A stretch of DNA of 64,000 bases from Cardinalis cardinalis (lineage: Eukaryota; Chordata; Aves; Passeriformes; Cardinalidae), in contig JACDOX010000107.1 in the NCBI GenBank assembly GCA_014549065.1, positions 833,824 to 897,823 of the forward strand. Reading direction: 5' to 3'. Below are positions 15,701 to 27,700 of this stretch, one piece after another. The position numbers and the translations under genes were made by a program. Every line of letters begins with the position of its first letter. Position 1 is the first letter of the stretch. A model generated the notes under the pieces. The model was not told where the DNA came from. It did no database searches and saw only the letters and a list, made by a program, of their open reading frames with translations.

Positions 15701-18700
15701 CAGATTATTTCCACTTAGACCACACTGTTGTCTTGACTTGCTTCCTGTTCTTATCAAAATCCAGCCACTTCTCACCAGCAATATGTGATCCCTTTCTTCC
15801 CCTCCAGTTTACAAGCATGGCTCATTTACTTAGAACACAAATAGTTTCTCTCTCTCTCTCATCTTTTTCTCTACTGCTTGATCTTTTACAGTTATGTGAT
15901 CCTAGAATGCCCTCAACAAAATTCCATATCGCTGTCCAGACTTATCAGCAATATTTGTATTTTAAAGTGGGATAAACATCTAAAGTAATAGGAAAAAACC
16001 AAGTTCTTTCCAAAGGTAGTGCCTTAAAAAAAAAAGCCAAAAAACCAAACCAAAACAAAAAACCCACCACAGAAACATCCATGAGTGCCATATAAATTAT
16101 TTGGTATTAGGGAACTCCAAGCTTCAGCATTCTCTAAGAAAACAGATGCTCATGAGTCCTGAATGGACAGGCCTGTCTCTCCCAGTACTCCAGAAGCCCT
16201 AAGCCTGAACCGAGACAAAGAGGGACTGAATCCACCTCCCGCTGACAAGGTGCTGACCTTGCACACAGATCTGACAACAATTCCTTCCAGGGCTATCTAA
16301 GAAGATTTCCCTCCAGACTTCCCAGCTCATTTGTGTTTGGAGGAAAACACCCGTAGCCCCTGGGCATGCCTCAGGTGATCTTTTGCAATGCCTGCATCAG
16401 CATGATGCTCCGGGATGAGCGGGTGTTCAGCAGTGCTCAAACAGGGACAGCTCCTGAGGGTTACCCTCAATCCCCCTGAAATCCTTGTTAAAAGGGCTGT
16501 GGAAAGCACAGATGCTGCTCCCTCCTCCCCAGCCCAGAGGAAGGAAGACATCCCCCAAAGGTAACTCTCCTGGTGAGGTTTTTCCAGGAGCAGAGAAGGG
16601 GAGCCTTTTATCTCTGGGCTGACCAGAGAGACCTCAGGGCATTTACCCATCACAGCCCTTCCACCTGCCCCGTGTAACACCACTCGACCTGTACACACCT
16701 TTTTTCAGACTGCTGCTCACAGCCCGCTATCCATAGGTCTCCCTGGATTTACAGACCCACCAACTTGCTGCATGGGACACCAGAGCACGGCACTGACCGC
16801 CAGGCAAATGACCCCAAGGAAGCTGCTCTTGCACTATCTGCAAAAATCCCAAGCGCCCTCCTGCCCCTTCAGCAGGGCTGGCTGCCTTAGGAGCAATTCA
16901 CTAACCAGCAGTCCCAGGGGTTACAATCCCAAGAGCAACAATCCTTAACAAACCTATTTTCCAAGTTCTTGTCTTGTCAAAAGTGTGTTGCTGTCAAGAC
17001 ACCTTGATAGTGAAGTACCAGCCTGGTCTTGGTGGGAGTGACATGTGAAGAATTTCAATGGTTATGCTCAGCACAAGTCTTGGGTTACCGAGCCACAGAC
17101 TGTACCAGGGCTAAGAAGCACTGAAACAGCACACTCAATTTTTGATATTTTTGTGCATTCTGTGCTCCAGGCCTCTCAGGCTGATTGATCATCAGCCATC
17201 TTCACACACACCAACAAGCAAGCACCTGAGCAACTCCAAAACTTTACTCCCAGCTGCAAGAGTCAGTTCCTCTTAAATATCACATCCCTGCAGCCTTTAA
17301 ACTGGTGGGAGGTCTCAAGTGAGGAACAGAGTTTGGACATCTGGCTTGCAGAAAACTTTGTGGGCTGGTACCAGAACTGGTTAAAACACCCAAGTAACTA
17401 GATCCTAAATTTCCATTCCCAAACACTGGCTCTGTGCAGCGCACCAAACAGGAAACAACAGGCTCAACATTACTATGACCAACTCTACCAGAAGTCACAA
17501 AACCAAACAGATATTTGGCAGCTTCAGCAATAACAACTGCTGACTGAAATAACAATGGTGGGCATTAAGCAATTTACTGATCAGCAGAGCAAAGAGAAAC
17601 TATTTCTCCCACTGCTGAACCACCCACAACCTACAATGGCACTGCAGCAAAGGATGTTGAAGCCTCAAAGTGCCTCTCCAAGCTCACTGGCCACTTCTCA
17701 CTGGAAGACTCCAACAAGTGAAGAAAGGATGAGCTCTTTCCCTCCAACCCTCCAAGAATTCCTAGAACCAGCTACTTCTCACTTCAGGTACTTTGATTGA
17801 GGCAGATGCAAAAAATATTACTTTTGTAAGCACTGTGTCTGAAAATTATAAATTAAAACTAAAAATGTCAATATATGTCTTGAAAATATAACCTTGACTT
17901 TAATCCCATGGGTTTCAGGTGGCTGTTACAATTGCTCATAGTTGACATCATTTTTAATCAGCTTTTTTGTGTGCATGTACACGCATATATTCTCAGAGAC
18001 ACATTTTATACCTCAAGTGAACATTAACTTCATTTTTTACGTAACTACAGTTTATTGATTGTGAAATCTGGCATGGACTTAAAGAAAGCTTATCACAGAT
18101 GAATGCTTTACCAAAGAACAGCTGACAGTGGTATCCAACAGTACTGAATAATAAACCCCCCACCACTGTCTTGGTCAGCAGCAGGAGCATCCCCAGACTC
18201 ACAGTGTGTGACCAACAACTGCAACCCAAGCTCACAGGAACCACCACGTTCTGCACACTGTGGCAGAACCAAACCCATCCCTCAGGATGCTCCAAGAGCT
18301 GGCACATGACAGTGCACAGCTGCATTCCTGGGCCAGTGCTTGATGACTTCACCAGGTCAAACCCACAGCCCAGCACATCTCATCCATGTTTTAGACTAAT
18401 TCCACGACTATGCTAAGCATTTCATCAGTATCCATGCAACTAATGGAGACCTATTTCCCATTGCTCAAATTACCTGGAAAATGGCTTCTTCCTCTCTGCA
18501 AGTAATGCAGAGCACACTGCAAACCACATAACACAAAATAATGCATATCAGAGGAAAGTGTCTGCATTCTTCATAAAGATTTTAAATAGCAGAACTAAAA
18601 TTAAAATGCTATCTTGCACAGAGAATGGTCTGAATTCCTGTTCCACACAGACGACATGGAAATTTTAAGTTCAACAAACCACTCTCCAAACTGATGCTTG

Positions 18701-21700
18701 GGCTGGTGAGAACAGTTCTGAAACTCCACAATTATCCAAGCCCAAGAAGGCTGGTTTCCTGCACAGGAGGTTTAAAGGAGGCACACCACTGGGCCCTACA
18801 CTCCAAAGCACNGCCTTTCTCCTTGAGTAGCTCTTCCACTTCACCTCCAGCTTTCCCCCATGCCATGGAAGTGCACCCTTTCTCACACTGCCTACCCCAC
18901 TAATATGATTCCCAGTTTGCTTTCAGGGCAGTGCCTACAGNTGCAGATGCCTGTGCACACACACACACAATAAAGAGAAACCTTCCAGAGACTCCCAACA
19001 ACCCAGCTGTCAATGGAAGATATCCTGTATGTGCACAGCTGCCAGAGGTCCTTACCCTGGGCTGAAAGGGGGATGGGAAGGAGACAAAATTAGTCTCTAC
19101 ACAACAGGGAGATCTCAACTCCTACTAAGAACAGGATGGAAGAGTTCACTAAAACGAAATATAAGGTCTAGGGACAGAACNGTAGAGCCTGATAGCAAAC
19201 AAGACAAGTCAGGCCCTTCAAACACAACTGACTATCCTTGCTGATTTGTTTGCTTTCCTACTTACAAAACTGAAGAAAAGAACTAGTCTAAAACTGCTCC
19301 GCATCCCACAAGCATGACATGCCCCCTAACCACCATAAAAAGCACATGAAGGCAATCCTTCACCACCCAGCCTGAAGAGAGTTCCAACCCCATACCTTCA
19401 CAACAGCTGTTGGCTTCAGCTCACCATCTCTGAATTAATCAGCCGTGCATCCATACCACGGCCATAATTAATGGCATCACTCATGCATGCTACAGTTCTC
19501 TGTGATCAGGCTACAACAATCACTGAGGAGTGTGGAAATACCAAAAGGCAGTAAGAATCATCACACAGATCATCACCCTCTGACAAACTCAAAATGCAGC
19601 TCTTCCCCTTGCCTGTGCTGTTATAGAGCAGAAGCACCCACATACAGAAATCTCTCCAAAAAAAGGCTTTATATCCCATAATACTTTTTCTGAATATGCA
19701 CAACACAACTTGCCAGAAAGCAATGCTGTATTACACAGGTAATAACTGAACTGCCAGAACACACAGACACAAGTACAGCAGCTAAAACTAGAATGACAGC
19801 CTACAGAGCGCAGAAGATGAAAATTTTCCATAAAGGCAGTAAGATAACAGTTCTCAATTCACAATTAACATAACAGAATTTCTTTTTGCTCTCATATGCT
19901 TTTAAGACATTATTNCAAAAGAGCTTCCTCCTGTGTCTTGTTCATGTTCAGCTGTTGCTTATGTCTNCATCAGTCCATGGAAAAGAAAATCAGGAGGGGG
20001 TACAGCAAAATAAATAACACACTCAGTCCAGAGGTCATATATTTATAAGATTAGACATGTCTGAGCTACCTAATAACCTTATGGGCTTTTAGGTGATCAA
20101 GTTGCAAAAATGCCCAAAAGTATTTTTATCCTTCCCAACGCACACTTGCCTTTCAAGCTACAAGTGCTTTCTGAGGACTGACCTGGCTGAGTGTTCCCTA
20201 CCTCACCCCCCAGAAGTCCTACACAGTGAGTACTGCACCAGCNTAGAGATGTACCCAGGACATCAGGGAGGCTGGAGCCCTCCTCTTCCCACATTCACTG
20301 CCACTGCTGGGTACAATCTGCAATTCCAGACATGAGATAAAGAAGTAACTTCACAGTTGTAACTATTTCCCCTCCCCAACCCACAAAGCTGCTGCCCTGA
20401 ATTAGAGATGAGCATCAAGAGAAGTGCATAAACTTCTGATGACCTGCTTATTTTATGGCTTCTTTTACAGCAAATTTGTGGCTCCTCATANTCTGGTCTC
20501 TCTAGCTTTGGGCCAGTTTCCTTCATTAACTTCCAGTGTTCAAATTATTCACCAGCTTTGTCCCTAAACTGTCAATCATTTTACATTCTGGATAATACAA
20601 TCCCTCTTGGTACGAAAGAGGAGGTTGGAGAGGCAACCCTATAAGTCCTGCAATCTCACCTGGCAATGCCCAAGTCCTACTGCCTTCTGGCTCTTCAAAA
20701 AGCAGCAACACTCCCAGCAGCAGCCACCCAATGAAATGTTTAGTTACAGAGCAGACAGAGTTTCAAGGGAGAAAGCCTCACCAGCACAGAATTTTCATTA
20801 CCAGAAAAGCAAAACTGAAACAGTTCCTTCTACTGCAAAAGGAACTATGGGGTCTAATACATCTGGCAATACCAGGTTTTTACAAATTAATGTCTTTCAC
20901 AGATCAACAAAGGTATTAAAGATATAGTGCCAGCACGGGCTCAATTTGTATTTACAGGACAGCAGGATCTGTGGCTACTGCATGCACTGGGTGCATCAAG
21001 CTGAGGATGAGGCAGGACATGCTATGGGAAACACCACCACTACCACCCAACTCCTTCCAAGAGATGTGTAAATCCCTATAGCCAGCTAGTGAGGGACATG
21101 GCAAAAGCAAACATCTCCCCTCCACACAGTTAACAGCAAACCATCACTAAATTTAGCAAGGGTAAGTTGAAGTACCCCAGTTAAATCAAGCCACCTTTGC
21201 CCTGTTTCTTGAGCAAGGATTATCTAGACATTCACGAGGTAAACAAAATGTTCATGTTATATTTTCTTCCAAATGTGCAGAATGAGAAAGGGACAGCCAA
21301 TGTTACCTGNCTGTTTTGAGATGTAACCTATGGATCACTTTTTCTGACAGGCCTCCAGATTCAGTATTACCCAAAACATAAGTCAAAGGAAAAGCAATTC
21401 ATGGCAAGATCCATGTAACAGGACAACAGATTATGCACAGGCCTATAAAAAAGTTGATACAGTTGTTTATCCATGCCAGGTCTTATAGCAAGATTTATTG
21501 CAACAACACCCCAAAAAACAACAAAAAACCTTCACCAAAACACCAAACTCTGAAGGACCTGTAATAGTTATAAACAAAAAATAAAGTACCTTCCATACAG
21601 AAATCTATTCAAGGTAAGACATAACCTATATTTTTGAAGTTAAAAGAAAAATAAATCAAAGTTAATGACATGCAACTTGGTTGGACAAACTATTGATTGC

Positions 21701-24700
21701 TTGATCCANTTTAAACTCTGAAACATTATGATATTTGGAATTTTCCAGATGTCTTCTGCTCTTTGTTTTCTATAATGTCAAGGGAGGGGGCAAGAAAAAT
21801 TCCTGTCCAGCCATCTAGTATCATTTTTTTGCCTGATTCTTAGTGAAACAAGGTTTATGCAACTCCATTATTCATGCATTAGTTCTTCCCTATTAACTCC
21901 TGAACCCTTTGTTCAGACATTTCACAAATGGACAGAAGTCTCAAAGATAATTAAGTTCTGATCATTGTTCCCTATATAAAAGGCATAGATACAAAAACTA
22001 CAAGTGAGAAAGGTAAGACAGAGATATTAAATGGTTCCTGTTTCAGAAACAATTAATAGACTGGGTTTTAAAGCAAATCACTGGAGATTCCACAGTGTTT
22101 GGAGGAATTATCAGAAGTCCTTGCTTTCTGATGCACCTCTCAACTCCCCTGTTGTCAGTGCTGCTCTAGGCAGGTCCTGGGCTCAATTAACTTCTAACCT
22201 GATTCACAATGGCCAGGGGTGCNCCCAAGTACTCCCCCTCTCTGCCAGGGAAGAAGGCAGACATTCTGCCTCACAGCAATCGCCGAGGGACTGAAGATCT
22301 CAGCTCTGCATGAGGCCCAAAGCTCACACAGGTGGTACCTTTCCCAGTAAAAGTGTCTAATTCCCAAGTAGGGGGAACAGGAGAAAGGGAAGAACCACCT
22401 CATGGAAGAAAGAAAACCCACAACTTCTGGATTGTCTATATCCTTATTTCTGTTCCTCACAGCACTGTTGGCTGTTTTCACTTGCAGACATCTATGGAAA
22501 AAAACCAAAGGATAAGAGTGTGCTGGTGCTTTTGATAAAGAAATTATGGGTGNCAGCTGTACTTCATGGGTCAGCCATAGGTAAGAACTGTGCCGTACTA
22601 GAGTAACTGCTACTAGGGACGCCATCCCAAAGGAGACAAACAGTCTGCACAAAAAGACTAGAAAAGAAACTACAAGAATCCTAGAAATAAAATTAAGCTT
22701 CCAAAGCGCTACCCTGAGGACAAAGAAGCAATTTTACTGTTAGAAATCAATTATATGTCAGTTCAAGAAAACCAGTTTCAATTAATCCACTCCCAATATT
22801 CCAGCTATAACTAAAGCACATTTGCATGTGGCACTGACACTTCAGGTTCACTGAGTCAACTCCCTCCAGCTTCCTGCAGGACAAACCTATGCTAAACATT
22901 CCTAGAGAACAACTTCTTTTATTCTGTGCTTTACGGGACACATCGAAGCGCAATTTGAAGGCCTCTGGACACAACGCCTCTTCTGCACTGCCTCTTCTGC
23001 CNCTTCAGTTCCCAAGAATGTAGCCATACAAACATTTTCTGCAGCAGCAAAGTTGTGAGCCTATGTAATTTCAGCTGCATCCAGTGCCATTCTTTGTGCG
23101 TCAATACCATGGAAATAGTTCAGGCTTAAAAAAAGAAAAACCTTTCCCCAAAGGCGTGTTGTAAGGGAAGGCCAGGATGGTCTAATTTACAGAAGAGTCA
23201 CTTGAGCAGACAGAGAAACTAGTGAGAGAGTTCCTTAAATCATGGGGGAGTATTTGGAAGGGGTAGGGGGAATGGAAGAGGAGTATCCTCAAGCTACACC
23301 CTAACAAAAATCACCATCTGTAGCAGCCAAGAAAACAGCCTGTTCCGTTGTAATTGTCATTGCTAAGGACAGATAAGAAAAGCATTCTTTTCCAAAAGAT
23401 ATTCAGGCAGCAAAGAAGATGACAAGAAACTAGCATTGTGTTCCCTGCAAGAATCTGGAGAGTTGCAAAACAAGAACCTCTGTAGTATTCAAGACACCAA
23501 GAGAAAAAAACTAACTAAAAAAAGTTGTGTTTCTTGTTCAGATTTGCTTGCTACTTTAAGGGCAGCATTGAACTTCAGTTTGTCAACGTGAATTAACTGC
23601 TTAGGCCATGGTATGACAACATATTAAGTCCAAAGGTAGGGGCTTCAGTGCCAGATCAGAAACATCACAGCTTCACAATGCAAAACACGGACAAAGTGTA
23701 AACTCCTGCCAGCATTTCTGCAGATGTTTCTTCAAACAAGAGTGCCAGTGAAGCTGATTCATCCTCCACCCTCTCATGCCACCCCCTCAAATTGTGACAG
23801 CCTCTCCCTGGATGGCAGGAGGCCTGCACATGGTAAACATAGTTAGGCACTCACATGGGTCAAAAAACTGTCTCCAACCAAACCAAGCCCTGCCCAGCTC
23901 CACTGCACAGCCAGGCCAAGCTGCGTTAGCCTGGCAGAGGAAGGAGAGAACAGCTACAATTGCTTCAATGGACACCCTACCAAAAGAAACATCCACAGAA
24001 ACCGCCTCACTTGGCTGGTTCAAATTTGCTCAGATGTTGACAACTTAACTCTGTAAGGACAAGCCCTGTGCTAAATCAGGAATCATCTGTTCACACCACA
24101 CTAACTTTCTGCTTGGTCAAGTGTCATCTGTCCTCCTACATCTTGTATGAAAGCATAAAGTCCCCAAATTAATCAGAGCACATTGTGTGCACCTGAACAG
24201 AAACATGACCATGGGCCACATCTGACACATGACCTGGCAATGCACAGAACCAGAGCCACAGAAGCCCAGGCACCACGAAGACTCAACAGCTTGCAAGGAA
24301 CACACGTGTAAAGGACTGGAGAAGCCCAAGTCTTTCCTCCACTTGCAAACTCACTTTAAAGCCACCAACTAACTTCTTTGCTTGGCTTCACTGATCAATG
24401 CCAAGTAAAAATTATTTCACAAATGCTTCACCTTCCTAAAGGTGGTCCAGCCAAAGAGCTGGAAGAGAAGAACATGTGAATAGTTTATTTGAGGCTGGGC
24501 TACAACCCAAAAGCTTGACCCGTACTTTGCAGATCCTTCCAGATTTGATTTTACAAACAAAGAGGGGACAAGGAACCATTCCAGACCTTCAAAGACTCTG
24601 AAGCAGGGCCTCTTTGTATACTGGATTTATGGTGGTGAGCTCCAAAGACCCAGAACCATANTATCTTACAGGAGCACCTCTCCCAACAGTTCCTGCTATC

Positions 24701-27700
24701 CAAACCTCGTGGGAAACTGAGGCAAGGCAGCTTCAGGGCTTGGTCACTTACTTGCTTGGGGATTTAAAAAAAGAAAAATAATGTGCTTGGAAAGCAACAA
24801 GATAGAGTGTAAAACACACCTTACTTAGTGCAGAAGTAATACAAATTTCACAGGTTACTTTTTGCCAGCAGATGCCCAGAACTACCAGAAGTCAGCCTCC
24901 AACAGTTACACCTTTGCTTTCAAGCAACCCCAAACTGCTCAGGAGTGGTTTATAAATCAAAGTAAAAACAGTAACAGCAACCATCTCATTCTATCCTCAT
25001 CCTACTGGGGAGACTACACACCCCACTTATTTAAAGAAATCAGGATGCTTAAACATGAAAAGGTGCTTGAAAAACACTGGATGCAAGTGAAAGGAACATT
25101 TTGACATTCACCAAAATCTTACTAGTTAAACAAAACAAGTTTTAAAAGTCTTTTTTCTACATTTTTTAATCACGTGTCTTTTCTTCACCATCACTGAAAG
25201 GCAAAACACCAAGGAGCAAAGCAGGCACTGCCAAGGAGTGCCCCAGCCACTCCCCAGCCCTCCCAGAACTCTGCCCTGGCACAGTCCCCTGCCCACCAGC
25301 CCAGAACAGCCTCAACTCACCAACGGAGCAGAAACAAACTTAGCCCTGTCACTCCATTGGGCCAGCTGCAAATGGCTNGCAGCTTTTACAAATGCAGACT
25401 TGTCACAGCTCTAGCCACCAACACACCTAAGCNGGCTGACAGCACGCTCCCCCATGCAGCATTTCCCAATAAAAGGCTAACCAATGCTGAAGCAGTCTGA
25501 TATGGGGGAGAGGAGAAAGGGCAGGGAAGGAAAGGGAGACTGCAAAACATGTGAGATAAACTTGTGCACTAGAAACAAAGAAAGGAAAAGATGAAGANAC
25601 CCACTGCCTAGCTGTTGCTGAAAGGTGATAAGCTAGAAGCTATCCTAAATTTATTAGGGCAAATGACTGCAGAAGCCTATTAGTAATTTTCAAGAATAAA
25701 CTCTCATTTTTATCTTTACAGGTTATTTAATATCACTCTACTAAACCCATTCCCAGCTCAGGTTACCTGCAAAGTTAGAAAACAAAAATCCAGCAAGCAC
25801 AACCAAAAGGGTATTGCACAGGAAGCCCTCCTGTCACCCGAAACACACACACACTGACAGCAAAGCAAGGGGACAGGAGAAGGTTTATAAGTGATCCTGC
25901 AGTTAAATGATCTGAATTGGCTCCAGATTCNGACTCCAGCAACATGTTCTATGCAAGCTTCCTTAAGAGCCCTGAGTTCTTTACCAGGAAAGCTCAAACA
26001 ATTATTACTGACATCACTGTGATGGCAAGAGGACTGATGCACCATCCCTGTGCTCACAGCTCTCTGGCAGCACTAAGCCAAGAGCTGTAGGCTGGATGCC
26101 AAGGGGGAGCAGGGAACGGGATGGGGGCAGGTCAAGCCACAGCCCCCGGCCACGCATTCACAGCACCTGATGGTAGCAGGGAGATGATGTCATACTGCCA
26201 TTCTTAACAACTGCGGGGACTTCACGGATAAAAGATGTGTGACTGCAGCCCAGACAGGCAGACACACCACCAGCAGCTATAAAGTAGTAGCCAGTAAATT
26301 CTGGAGCTTAAGCCTCCAGCACACTGGAATAAAGCTGCTGTGAACCTTGGGTGCCCACATCAGGCACTGTGGGTCATCATTTCCCTCACTTCAAAGGTAT
26401 TAGATGCAGCAAGTACCTCTATGCTTAACTGACTTGTGATCAGATCTCCCAATGCCATTTAAATATACCTTAAATGTACCACAGACTCAAAAAACAGTGA
26501 TAATTCTGTAGCTAAGTATGCCCCCAAACAAGAGGGTAACCCATAAAAGTCAAAAACACATAAAAGACTCCATCTGAAAGTATTAACTGACATTTATCTT
26601 NGCAAAAGTGTTGTCTTCAGTAGTTTTTCCTCCATCCTTCCTATCCGTTCTTTCCCCATCCCCTTGTTCTCTGCCCTCCCACTGAGCCCATTCAGCTGTT
26701 CACACAGTCCCACAGTGAACCAGATTGAGTAGCTGATGCAAGATTAAAAATAATCCAGGAAAAAACAAAAAGTGAGGAGGAGGGAGGTGGAAAAAATTAA
26801 GTTCCTCAAATCAGTGCAAGATGAAAATGCAAAAAATCATTGTTCACTGCATCAAGGGAAGGCCATAGGGTCATGAACCCGCAGTGGGGCTCAGCCAACT
26901 GCCACCACTAAAGGAGCACTTGTCACACCAGAGTTAAACTCTTCTGGAGAAGGTGGAGACAGAATACCTGTTGGAAAGTCTCTTGATACCAAGATGACCT
27001 GTTCCCTTCCAGGCAGCTGACACAGCACTCTCCTGAAAGCAGAGCCTGGCACTAGCTAGAACAATGAACATGTCTCTCCCACGTGCATTTTTTCATCAGA
27101 GGCCCCAAATTCCAGCTCAGAGGTCCCAAGCTTCTCCGATCTGGTGTTTATCCAACATTCCCATACGGTCTGTGATCATGCAGGCTGCCAGCCCTCTCCA
27201 TGAAGAGGCAAACCAGCCCACCACGACTCCTTCCAAGTGAAAGCAGTCCACTTTCTTCATGCTGCCATTTGTTTCATGGCTGTACAGCAGCTGTTAAGAA
27301 AATCTTCACTTCTGCTACACTGGAGGCAGGCGATTCCAGGGTTTCCTACAGACCAACAACTAAGATCCCCCATTTCGTTTTGGAATTTGATACCCTGGCA
27401 TTCTTCCCCACACATTTCCAAAGTTTTACATCCCCCCTGAACTGTGCTAGCTTGTGACAGTCCCATTTGTATTGGAAACCAACTCCCTTCCCATCAGAAA
27501 CCTACCAGGAGAAACTTGGCAGGATCCAGCAGAGCCAGCTGCTCTCTCCAACAACTGGATGCCACCAGCCAACTCACCCACAGAGCCTGACAACCATTCA
27601 AGGGGCAGCTCCTAAGCCCCCCAGCACAGTTACTCTGCTTCAATCACAAAGGGGAAGACTCCAGCCCCCACAGCACAGGCTCCTCAGCTCCTCTGCCCAG